48,506 nt of DNA from Lachnospiraceae bacterium (GTDB lineage Bacteria > Bacillota > Clostridia > Lachnospirales > Lachnospiraceae). Below are positions 40,840 through 48,506 of the stretch, piece by piece; the stretch's first letter is position 1, and each line of letters begins with the position of its first letter. The position numbers were made by a program, and so were the translations under genes. The notes under the pieces are model-generated. The model did not search any database. It was not told the DNA's origin and saw only the letters and a program-made list of their open reading frames with translations. The stretch is taken from the NCBI GenBank assembly GCA_015056725.1, contig SVFS01000012.1, positions 1 to 48,506 on the forward strand, read 5' to 3'.

Positions 40840-43563
40840 ATGGGAAAATTAGTATTAATTGATGGCCATAGTGTGTTAAACAGAGCCTTTTACGGAGTGC
40901 CGGATTTGACAAATGCACAAGGTCTTCATACGAACGCGATTTATGGATTTTTGAATATTATGTTTAAAGTGCTGGAAGAAGAAAACCCGGATTTTCTTGC
41001 AGTTGCTTTTGACGTGCATGCACCTACGTTTCGCCATGAGATGTATGACGCATATAAGGGGACAAGAAAACCGATGCCGGAAGAACTTCGCCAGCAGGTT
41101 CCTGTAATGAAAGAAGTTTTAAATGCCATGGGGATTTTGACCGTGGAAAAGGCCGGATTGGAAGCTGATGATATCCTTGGTACGCTTGCGAAACAGGCAG
41201 AAAAGGCAGAAATAGATGTAGCACTTGTATCAGGAGACAGAGACTTATTACAGATTGCTACCGATAAAATCAAAATCCGTATTCCAAAGACAAAAGGCGG
41301 TAGAACGGAAGTAGAAGATTATTATGCCAAAGATGTTGAGGAAGCATATCAGGTAACACCAGTACAGTTTATTGAACTTAAGGCGTTGATGGGAGATACT
41401 GCAGATAATATTCCGGGAGTGCCGAAGGTGGGGCAAAAGACAGCCACGGAGCTGATGTGCACATATGGCTCTATTGATGGAATTTATAATCATATTGATG
41501 AGATTTCCAAGAAGAGTATTCGCGAGTCTTTGATGGAAAACAGAGATTTGGCAGAGCTTAGCTTACGCCTTGCTACGATTAAGACAGATTGTGAAATTCC
41601 GTATACGTTTGAAGATGCTAAAATTGGTGATTTCTATACAGCACAGGCATATGCTCTGTTTAAAAAGTTAGAATTCAAAAACTTTTTAAACCGTTTTGAT
41701 AAAAGTAATGGGGAACAGGAAATTGCTTTTACGGTAATTACAGAAGTAAAAGCACTGAAAACTCTTACAAGTAATATCATAGCAAGCAAAGAAGCGGATG
41801 TTGCATTAATGCTTCTACCGCTTCCAAAGCATTTGCAGGATAAACCGCTTCAAGAAAATGAACAGTTGGTACTGCCGTTTTTACAGCCGGAAAGTAGTGC
41901 AAACTCTACGAAACTTTACGGAGCAGCTATTGCACATGAAAAAGGCAATTATTTTATCAAGATAGATGAGGATGCGGTAGAAGGACTCTTGCGACAAAGC
42001 ATTTCCGATATGATGCGGGCAGGAAAGAACATTGTTACGTTTGATGTTAAAAATCAATACCGCTATTTAGAAAATCAGACTTGTATCGAACATCCGGAAG
42101 CTTTTTTTGATGCGGGAATTGCAGCGTATATCTTAAATCCGCTTAAAAACGATTACCAGATTGAAGACATTGCGAATGAATATTTAGGAATGCTTGTTTC
42201 TTCCTATTCCCAGATATTTGGAAAACAGAGCGCCTATGATGCTTATCAGGAAAAAACAGAAGAATATATGAAATATATGTGTGGTCAGATGGAAGTGCTC
42301 CGTCTTGCTAAACCACATCTTGTAGAAAAATTGCAGGCTACAAACCAGTATTCTTTATTTACGGAAATTGAGATGCCGCTTTCTTATGTTTTGTACGAGA
42401 TGGAACAGGAAGGTGTGCTTGTAAGACCGCAGGAACTGAAAGAGTACGGAGAAACACTTGTTGGCAGAATAGAAGAATTGGAACAGGCTGTCTGGGAAAA
42501 AGCGGGAGAACAGTTTAATATTAATTCACCGAAACAGCTGGGCGAAATTTTGTTTCAGAAATTAAGTCTTCCGGGCGGAAAGAAAACAAAAACAGGCTAT
42601 TCTACAGCGGCCGATGTGCTTGAAAAGATGGCGCCGGAGTATCCGATTGTATCTGAAATATTGGAATACAGAGCATTGACAAAGCTGAAGTCTACTTATG
42701 CAGATGGACTGGCAAATTATATTGATGAGGATAATCGAATCCGTTCGACGTTTAACCAGACGATTACAGCCACAGGCAGAATCAGTTCGACAGAGCCTAA
42801 TCTGCAAAACATTCCGATTCGTACAGAGCTTGGAAGGCAGCTTCGGAAAGTGTTTGTTCCAAAGCAGGGATATACCTTTATGGATGCTGACTATTCTCAG
42901 ATTGAGCTTCGTGTACTGGCTTCAATGTCAGAAGATGAAGAGTTGATAGAGGCATATAAACAGGATGCGGATATTCATAGGATTACAGCGTCGAAAGTAT
43001 TTCACGTACCACCGTCGGAGGTGACGGATTTACAGCGTAGAAACGCAAAAGCGGTCAATTTCGGTATTGTTTACGGAATCAGTTCTTTTGGACTTAGTCA
43101 GGATTTGAGTATTTCCAGAAAAGAAGCACAAGGTTATATCGAAAAGTATTTTGAGACCTATCCGGGAATCAAACGCTTTTTGGATGATAGTGTTACCTTT
43201 GCAAAAGAGAACGGTTATTCCATTACGATGTTTGGACGCCGCAGACCGATTCCGGAATTGTCATCGGGTAATTTTATGCAACGCTCCTTTGGAGAACGTG
43301 TGGCAATGAATGCACCGATTCAGGGAACAGCTGCAGACATTATTAAAATTGCCATGATACGTGTGGCAAAAAGGCTTCGTGAAGAAGACTTGAAATCTAA
43401 ATTGATTTTGCAGGTTCATGATGAACTGTTGATAGAAACGGCACTTGATGAAATTGATACCGTAAAACAGATTATGGAAGAAGAGATGAAGCAGGCAGCT
43501 GAATTGGCAGTTACTCTTGAGATTGATCTTCATACAGGTGACAATTGGTATGATGCACATTAA
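40840..43563 (+). CDS. polA: DNA polymerase I
   Basis: 907 residues. 5'-nuclease domain 1-290 (LIDGHSVLNRAFYG, VSGDRDLLQ, ALMGDTADNIPGV), a degenerate 3'-5' exonuclease domain about 300-500 and the family A polymerase domain. Motif A is DADYSQIELR (D682/D684), the O-helix is RRNAKAVNFGIVYGIS, motif C is VHDELL (H860-D861). The proofreading residues (D-x-E) are not found where expected, so the exonuclease is probably inactive, as in Bacillus-type enzymes. Repairs gaps and removes RNA primers. Starts 3 bases after the zinc-finger gene, with no clear ribosome site, so translation is likely coupled. coaE follows. Confidence 0.96.
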   Translation: MGKLVLIDGHSVLNRAFYGVPDLTNAQGLHTNAIYGFLNIMFKVLEEENPDFLAVAFDVHAPTFRHEMYDAYKGTRKPMPEELRQQVPVMKEVLNAMGILTVEKAGLEADDILGTLAKQAEKAEIDVALVSGDRDLLQIATDKIKIRIPKTKGGRTEVEDYYAKDVEEAYQVTPVQFIELKALMGDTADNIPGVPKVGQKTATELMCTYGSIDGIYNHIDEISKKSIRESLMENRDLAELSLRLATIKTDCEIPYTFEDAKIGDFYTAQAYALFKKLEFKNFLNRFDKSNGEQEIAFTVITEVKALKTLTSNIIASKEADVALMLLPLPKHLQDKPLQENEQLVLPFLQPESSANSTKLYGAAIAHEKGNYFIKIDEDAVEGLLRQSISDMMRAGKNIVTFDVKNQYRYLENQTCIEHPEAFFDAGIAAYILNPLKNDYQIEDIANEYLGMLVSSYSQIFGKQSAYDAYQEKTEEYMKYMCGQMEVLRLAKPHLVEKLQATNQYSLFTEIEMPLSYVLYEMEQEGVLVRPQELKEYGETLVGRIEELEQAVWEKAGEQFNINSPKQLGEILFQKLSLPGGKKTKTGYSTAADVLEKMAPEYPIVSEILEYRALTKLKSTYADGLANYIDEDNRIRSTFNQTITATGRISSTEPNLQNIPIRTELGRQLRKVFVPKQGYTFMDADYSQIELRVLASMSEDEELIEAYKQDADIHRITASKVFHVPPSEVTDLQRRNAKAVNFGIVYGISSFGLSQDLSISRKEAQGYIEKYFETYPGIKRFLDDSVTFAKENGYSITMFGRRRPIPELSSGNFMQRSFGERVAMNAPIQGTAADIIKIAMIRVAKRLREEDLKSKLILQVHDELLIETALDEIDTVKQIMEEEMKQAAELAVTLEIDLHTGDNWYDAH

Positions 43564-43599
43564 TGATTGGCATAAATGATACATCGGAAGGTGTAAATA

Positions 43600-44205
43600 A
43601 TGAAGAGTATTGGTATAACAGGCGGTGTGGGAAGCGGAAAATCAGAGCTTTTATCCCACATTCGTGATAAGTACAGATGTAAAATCATCTTGTCAGATTT
43701 ACTGGCTAAAGAGCTTCAGGGAAAGGGAAAGCCATGTTACGGTCCATTAGTTACATTACTTGGAACAGAAATATTGGACGAAAATGGTAATATCCGCAAG
43801 GATAAAATGGCAGAAAGAATTTTTTCTGATGAAGCGCTTCTTACAAAGGTAAATGAAATTATTCATCCGGTAGTAGTGAAAGCAATTGTGGATGATATGA
43901 ACGAGAGTAAAAAAAGTGGGTGTTTTGACTTCTTTTTTGTAGAAGCAGCATTGCTTATTGAGACAGGATTCGATAAAATATGTGATGAACTATGGTATAT
44001 TTATACAAATGAAAATGTCAGGCGTGAACGTTTGAAAGCATCGCGGGGATACAGTGATGAAAAGATAAACGGTATTATAGCATCACAGTTACCGGAAGAA
44101 ACATTTCGGAAATATTGTAAGGTTGTCATTGATAACAGTGGGAATCTTACAGATAGCAAAAAACAAGTGGATGAAATATTGGAGGCATATTTGTGTCAAA
44201 CGTAA
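43600..44205 (+). CDS. coaE: Dephospho-CoA kinase
   Basis: 201 residues. P-loop GGVGSGKS at 8-15, then DLLAKELQGKGKPCYGPLVTLLG and VNEIIHPVV, the CoaE pattern, and the VVIDNSG end. Last step of coenzyme A synthesis: phosphorylates dephospho-CoA at the 3'-OH using ATP. Strong GGAAGGTG ribosome site. The end overlaps the next gene by 13 bases. In Firmicutes coaE commonly follows polA. Confidence 0.94.
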   Translation: MKSIGITGGVGSGKSELLSHIRDKYRCKIILSDLLAKELQGKGKPCYGPLVTLLGTEILDENGNIRKDKMAERIFSDEALLTKVNEIIHPVVVKAIVDDMNESKKSGCFDFFFVEAALLIETGFDKICDELWYIYTNENVRRERLKASRGYSDEKINGIIASQLPEETFRKYCKVVIDNSGNLTDSKKQVDEILEAYLCQT

Positions 44206-46232
44206 AATTGGTTGCAGGAAAAACAGTATTTGGTTTGGATATCGGGACAAGAAGTGTAGTCGGAACCGTAGGGTACAAGAAAGGGGATACTTTTTATTGT
44301 ACAGCACAGCGGATTATCGAACATGATACCCGTGCCATGATTGATGGTCAGATTCATGATATTCCAAAGGTTGGAGAGACGATTAATCAGGTAAAAGAGC
44401 AGTTGGAAGAAGCTATCGGCTATAAATTGACCGATGTTTGTATTGCTGCGGCTGGTCGTGTGCTGAAAACGATTACAGTACATTCTGAGATAACATTTCC
44501 GTTTCCGAGAGAAATTACGGAAGAGGATATTTTTACGTTAAAATCCCAGGCGGTACAGGAAGCATATGTGGCGTTTACGGAAACAGATACAACGAATACG
44601 TTTTACAGCGTTGGTAATTCCATTATCCGTTATTATATGAATGGTTATCCGATGTCCAATTTGGAAGGTCATAAAGCATCGAATATTGCGGTGGATTTAA
44701 TCGCGACGTTTTTACCGGAAGATGTTATTGATGGTCTTTATAAGGCAGTTGATATCGCCGGACTCCGTGTGGCAAACCTGACACTGGAACCGATTGCGGC
44801 GATTCAGGTAGCAATTCCGGAAAATTTCCGAATGCTGAATCTTGCATTGATTGATGTAGGGGCAGGAACTTCCGATATTTGTATTACGGAAGATGGTAGT
44901 ATTACTGCTTACGGTATGATTCCGTCGGCGGGTGACGGATTAACGGAAATTGTGGCAAAGCATTGTCTTGTGGATTTTGCCGCAGGTGAAAAAATCAAGA
45001 TGCAGCTTGGCGAAACCGATGAGGTGGAATATGAAGACGTACTTGGTTTCCCACAAGTAATTAGATCGGCAGATTTGTTAGAATTATTACGTCCACAACT
45101 TAATGAATTAGCAAAAGCGGCGGCGGATAAGATTTTGGAATTAAACGGTGGTAAGCCGGTAAGTGCGGTATTTGTTGTCGGCGGTGGCGGTAAGATTCCG
45201 GGATATACAGAGCTGGTAGCGGATTATCTGGGAATTGTAAAACAGAGAGCTGCCATCAGAGGCAAGGAAGTAATGGGAAATATTGTATTTTCCGAAAATA
45301 TTACACCTGATTCCACACTGGTTACGCCACTTGGTATCTGTTTGAATTATTATGAACAGAATAATAGTTTTATTATCGTAACATTTAATGATAAACGTAT
45401 TAAACTGTATGATAATGATAAATTATCGGTTGTAGATGCAGCTTTGCAGGCGGATTTTCCAAATGTTAAGATGTTCCCGCAGCGTGGCGATACGTTACAG
45501 TTTACCGTAAATAAGAAGCCTCGCAGTGTGAAAGGCCAGCTGGGAGAAGCAGCAGTTATTAAAATCGGAAACAGAGAAGCTAATATTTATTCGACTATTC
45601 ATGAAAATGATATCATTACAGTAAAAGAATCAACGAAAGGTGCACCGGGAGCGATAACAATAGGAGCTTTACCGGAATTTCGTGATATTATTTCCGTGCA
45701 GGTACAGGAAAAACGAATTGATGTGCCTAAGTATGCGAAAGTAAACGGAGCATTCCAGTCAGCGTATTATGAAATCCGTAATGGAGATGAAGTAGAAGTA
45801 CTGGATTATTGTACGGTAGGTCAGCTTCTTGAGTTTATGGATGTGATTCTTCCGGAAACACAGGCGATTTTAGTTAATCATAAGCCGGCGGACAGAGATA
45901 CAAAGGTCTATGAAAACTATTTAATCAGCTTCGTGGATCGAAATACAATTGTAGAAGATGCTTCTTCTACGGTGGAAACGGAAGCAAATGAAGAAAGTGT
46001 ACAAACCGTTCAGGAATCTGAGCCAAAGGAAGTTTGTGTCATTGTAAACAGAAAACCGGTTTATTTGTCAGGTAAGAAAGAATATGTATTTGTAGATGTA
46101 TTTGACTTCATATCATTTGATCTTTCCAAACCGCAGGGAAGCGGAATTGTAACGACATTAAACGGCAGAAATGCAGAATATATGGAACCTATCGTGGCAG
46201 GAGATGTCATTGAGATTTACTGGAGGGATTAG
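44193..46232 (+). CDS. FtsA-like actin-fold ATPase with C-terminal beta-grasp-like modules
   Basis: 679 residues from GTG 44193, fixed by GGAGG at 44181-44185 within the end of coaE. Actin/FtsA core about 1-385: phosphate 1 VFGLDIGTRSVVG at 12-24, phosphate 2 LALIDVGAGTSDI, adenosine motif VFVVGGGGKIPG. The remaining 290 residues have four recurrences of a strand-turn-strand end (RGDTLQF, ENDIITV, NGDEVEV, AGDVIEI), suggesting beta-grasp or ThiS-like modules. Normal FtsA is about 420 residues. Lacks a visible C-terminal amphipathic helix. Probably a cell-envelope filament protein; function unknown. In an operon with coaE and a WalJ-type hydrolase. Confidence 0.75.
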   Translation: MSNVKLVAGKTVFGLDIGTRSVVGTVGYKKGDTFYCTAQRIIEHDTRAMIDGQIHDIPKVGETINQVKEQLEEAIGYKLTDVCIAAAGRVLKTITVHSEITFPFPREITEEDIFTLKSQAVQEAYVAFTETDTTNTFYSVGNSIIRYYMNGYPMSNLEGHKASNIAVDLIATFLPEDVIDGLYKAVDIAGLRVANLTLEPIAAIQVAIPENFRMLNLALIDVGAGTSDICITEDGSITAYGMIPSAGDGLTEIVAKHCLVDFAAGEKIKMQLGETDEVEYEDVLGFPQVIRSADLLELLRPQLNELAKAAADKILELNGGKPVSAVFVVGGGGKIPGYTELVADYLGIVKQRAAIRGKEVMGNIVFSENITPDSTLVTPLGICLNYYEQNNSFIIVTFNDKRIKLYDNDKLSVVDAALQADFPNVKMFPQRGDTLQFTVNKKPRSVKGQLGEAAVIKIGNREANIYSTIHENDIITVKESTKGAPGAITIGALPEFRDIISVQVQEKRIDVPKYAKVNGAFQSAYYEIRNGDEVEVLDYCTVGQLLEFMDVILPETQAILVNHKPADRDTKVYENYLISFVDRNTIVEDASSTVETEANEESVQTVQESEPKEVCVIVNRKPVYLSGKKEYVFVDVFDFISFDLSKPQGSGIVTTLNGRNAEYMEPIVAGDVIEIYWRD

Positions 46233-46234
46233 TC

Positions 46235-47050
46235 ATGCGGATGTGCAGTATTGCCAGCGGAAGCAGCGGTAATTGCATATACATAGGTTCGGATACAACG
46301 CATATATTGATTGATGCAGGAATCAGTGGAAAAAGAACAGAAGAAGGACTGAACAAGCTTGGCTTGTCGATGGCTGATGTATCAGCAGTCCTTGTAAGCC
46401 ATGAACACGCAGATCACATTCAGGGTCTGGGTGTTTTGGCACGTAAATACCACAAAAATATATGTTGTACCAAAGGAACGAGAGATGTTATTCTTCAAGA
46501 TGGCAAAGTTGGAAAGATAGATGAAGATTTATTTTCTGAAGTGTATGCTGATGAAAAGTTTACCATCGGAGATTTACAGATAACCCCGATAAAGATTAGT
46601 CATGATGCGGCGCAGCCGGTGGCTTATAAAATCAGTCACGGGACAAAGCGGTGTGCAGTAGTAACGGATTTAGGATATTATGATGATTATATTGTTGAAT
46701 CTTTAAGAGGTGTGAATGTTCTATTGTTGGAAGCAAATCATGATGTGAATATGCTTCAGGTTGGACCGTATCCGTATTATTTGAAACAAAGAATACTGGG
46801 ACAAAGAGGACATTTATCAAATGAGTCCTGTGGACAGCTGATGTGCAAACTGGCGCACAAAGATTTGCAGGCGGTTGTACTTGGGCATTTAAGTAAAGAG
46901 AATAATTTGCCGGAGCTGGCGTATGAGACAGTCCGTTCAGAAATGGTAATGACAGATGGAGCATGTGAGAAACTTCCGTGCCCGATGAAGGATTTTCCAT
47001 TATATGTGGCAAAACGTTATGATGTATCAGATATTATTCATATGGGATAA
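46235..47050 (+). CDS. MBL-fold metallohydrolase, WalJ (YycJ) type
   Basis: 271 residues. MCSIASGSSGNCIYI is the WalJ/YycJ hallmark; the metal motif HEHADH (H56, H58, D60, H61) and later ISHDAAQP and LGHLSKENN complete the site. WalJ proteins belong to the MBL superfamily and are linked to DNA repair coordination and the WalRK cell-wall regulon. Ribosome site GGAGGG is 8 bases upstream, in the end of the FtsA-like gene, so the two are probably coupled. No walRK genes nearby. Confidence 0.9.
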   Translation: MRMCSIASGSSGNCIYIGSDTTHILIDAGISGKRTEEGLNKLGLSMADVSAVLVSHEHADHIQGLGVLARKYHKNICCTKGTRDVILQDGKVGKIDEDLFSEVYADEKFTIGDLQITPIKISHDAAQPVAYKISHGTKRCAVVTDLGYYDDYIVESLRGVNVLLLEANHDVNMLQVGPYPYYLKQRILGQRGHLSNESCGQLMCKLAHKDLQAVVLGHLSKENNLPELAYETVRSEMVMTDGACEKLPCPMKDFPLYVAKRYDVSDIIHMG

Positions 47051-47127
47051 TGAGTGGATATCGTTTTTAAAATGTAGCAAGAGACCGAAACAGTCTTTTA
47101 CATAAGAAAATGCAGGAGGAGCATGTT

Positions 47128-47400
47128 ATGAAAAAAACAATTATTACAGTAGTAGGAAAGGATACAGTAGGTATTATTGCGAAGGTATGTACATATCTTG
47201 CAGAAAATGGAATTAATATCTTGGATATTTCCCAGACAATCGTACAGGGATATTTCAACATGATGATGATTGTAGATACAACAAATGCATCCAAACGTTC
47301 CGCTGAGGTAGCAGAAGAACTTGCAAAACTTGGCGAGGAAATTGGTGTTGTTATCAAATGCCAAAAAGAAGAAATTTTTAATATGATGCACAGAATCTAA
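47128..47400 (+). CDS. ACT domain protein (UPF0237)
   Basis: 90 residues from ATG 47128 (MKKTIITVVGKDTVGIIAKV), with CAGGAGGAG ending 7 bases upstream; a start at 47110 would precede that site. A single ACT fold: AKVCTYLAENGINILDISQTIVQGYFNMMMIVD. Small ACT proteins sense amino acids or other ligands. Always found next to a UPF0210 gene in Firmicutes, and here too (12 bases). A ligand is not known. Confidence 0.92.
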   Translation: MKKTIITVVGKDTVGIIAKVCTYLAENGINILDISQTIVQGYFNMMMIVDTTNASKRSAEVAEELAKLGEEIGVVIKCQKEEIFNMMHRI

Positions 47401-47412
47401 GAGGGAAATGAC

Positions 47413-48506
47413 ATGATTAATTTTTTTGAAGTAGCAGAAACGAACAAAATGATTGAGCGTGAAAACCTCGATGTGAGAACAATTACTCTTGGTATCAGCC
47501 TGCTTGATTGTATTGATTCGGACTTAGAAAAATGTAAAGAAAAAATATATAAAAAAATCAAAGAAACTGCCAAGGATTTGGTGGCAACAGGAGAAGATAT
47601 TTCCAGAGAATACGGTATTCCGATTGTAAATAAACGTATCTCTGTAACACCGATTGCTTTGGTTGGCGGTAGCGCTTGTAAGACTTCGGAGGACTTCGCA
47701 GGAATTGCAAAGGTACTTGATAAGGTAGCTCATGAAGTAGGCGTAAACTTTATCGGCGGTTATTCCGCACTTGTTTCTAAAGGAATGACAAAAGCAGATG
47801 AGCTTTTAATTAAATCCATTCCCCTTGCACTTTCTACAACAGAACGTGTATGTAGTTCGGTAAATCTTGGTTCTACAAGAACCGGTATCAATATGGATGC
47901 TGTTCGTATGATGGGAGAAATTATCAAAGAAACAGCGACGCTTACAAAGGATGATGATTCCTTGGGCTGTGCAAAGCTTGTTGTATTTTGCAATGCACCG
48001 GATGATAATCCGTTTATGGCAGGTGCTTTCCATGGAGTTACCGAAGCAGATGCAATTATCAATGTAGGCGTTAGTGGACCGGGTGTAGTAAAAACTGCAC
48101 TGGAAAAAGTACGTGGTGAAAGTTTTGAAGTGCTTTGTGAAACCATTAAAAAGACAGCATTTAAAGTGACCCGTGTGGGACAGTTGGTAGCGAAAAAAGC
48201 ATCAGAAAGATTAGGTGTACCATTCGGTATCGTAGACTTATCTCTTGCACCGACACCGGCAGTAGGAGATTCTGTAGCAGATATTCTTTGTGAAATCGGC
48301 TTAGAGTATGCCGGAGCACCGGGTACGACAGCAGCCCTTGCACTTTTAAATGATCAGGTTAAAAAAGGTGGAGTAATGGCATCTTCTTACGTAGGCGGAC
48401 TTAGCGGTGCATTTATTCCGGTCAGCGAAGACCAGGGTATGATTAATGCCGTAACAGCAGGTGCACTTACATTAGAAAAATTGGAAGCAATGACATGCGT
48501 ATGCTC
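47413..48506 (+). CDS. UPF0210 / DUF711 (PFL) family protein, 3' end missing
   Basis: Starts at ATG 47413 ([33 protein letters not shown]) with GAGGGAA about 6 bases upstream and runs off the right edge; 364 codons are present, of about 450 usual. [20 protein letters not shown] and [19 protein letters not shown] are typical of the family. It has been linked to ACT partner proteins in a conserved two-gene unit; function is unknown, possibly related to a glycyl-radical fold by name only. I see no frame break up to the edge. Confidence 0.92.
   Translation, partial: MINFFEVAETNKMIERENLDVRTITLGISLLDCIDSDLEKCKEKIYKKIKETAKDLVATGEDISREYGIPIVNKRISVTPIALVGGSACKTSEDFAGIAKVLDKVAHEVGVNFIGGYSALVSKGMTKADELLIKSIPLALSTTERVCSSVNLGSTRTGINMDAVRMMGEIIKETATLTKDDDSLGCAKLVVFCNAPDDNPFMAGAFHGVTEADAIINVGVSGPGVVKTALEKVRGESFEVLCETIKKTAFKVTRVGQLVAKKASERLGVPFGIVDLSLAPTPAVGDSVADILCEIGLEYAGAPGTTAALALLNDQVKKGGVMASSYVGGLSGAFIPVSEDQGMINAVTAGALTLEKLEAMTCVC

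Noticed and set aside
47079-47099. Hairpin AAGAGAC / GTCTTTT between the WalJ and ACT genes
   Set aside because: Short, with a G-U pair and no clear T-run; not called as a terminator.
1-48506. CRISPR arrays, insertion sequences, rRNA genes, plasmid or phage genes
   Set aside because: Searched by eye; no repeat-spacer pattern, transposase, or rRNA sequence found.

Overview
The window looks like chromosome from an anaerobic, low-G+C Firmicute of the class Clostridia, most likely Lachnospiraceae. I base this on AT-rich DNA with strong AGGAGG ribosome sites, TTGACA/TATAAT promoters, Bacillus-type LexA boxes at recA, a spoIIM-like gene beside xerD, MecA, CarD, RNase Y and UPF0210 genes, and no respiratory genes. 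Nearly everything is core chromosome. I saw no phage, transposase, CRISPR array, rRNA or plasmid gene. There is one tRNA (Leu, anticodon CAA).

Layout. 1-1.1 kb: the start of rqcH, minus strand, cut by the window edge. 1.3-1.9 kb: an orphan protein with an HEGEH motif. 2.0-4.8 kb: a three-gene ABC-2 type exporter. 4.9-11.8 kb: yicC-gmk-rpoZ-rimO-pgsA-cinA followed by two unrecognised membrane proteins, one of them with an extreme Asp/Trp-rich linker. 11.8-12.1 kb: a gene-poor stretch that I read as a small transcription unit (promoter under a 28-bp palindrome, two more palindromes, a 31-codon ORF). 12.1-15.6 kb: recA-recX-rny with two LexA boxes. 15.7-19.9 kb: glnA, an AspB4-type aminotransferase behind a perfect 22-bp palindrome, an ADP-ribose pyrophosphatase and spoIIM. 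20.0-23.7 kb: xerD-like gene, then a thiol redox operon trxA-trxB-ccdA-tlpA. 23.8-26.8 kb: lysA and a membrane-anchored CotH-like protein. 26.9-29.2 kb: tRNA-Leu, carD and a MATE exporter. 29.3-31.7 kb: OPT peptide transporter plus a PqqD-like protein. 31.8-39.5 kb: PAP2-like protein, a DUF1905/C39-like fusion, DMT transporter, transglutaminase-like lipoprotein, adenine deaminase, RsmF-type methyltransferase and an AEC transporter. 39.6-48.5 kb: mecA, orphan zinc-finger membrane protein, polA, coaE, an FtsA-like actin ATPase, a WalJ-type hydrolase, an ACT protein and the start of a UPF0210 gene.

Genes that appear to work together: the ABC exporter trio; pgsA/cinA/recA/recX/rny, a neighbourhood shared with Bacillus; TrxB to TrxA to CcdA to TlpA, a complete route for electrons from NADPH across the membrane; and the ACT/UPF0210 pair. 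The least explained pieces are the small unit upstream of recA, the OPT/PqqD pair, the DUF1905/C39 fusion, the FtsA-like protein with a C-terminal half of beta-grasp-like modules, and an xerD-like recombinase without the usual hairpin lysine. Where several starts were possible I chose the one with a properly spaced ribosome site, so several genes start downstream of their longest open frame.
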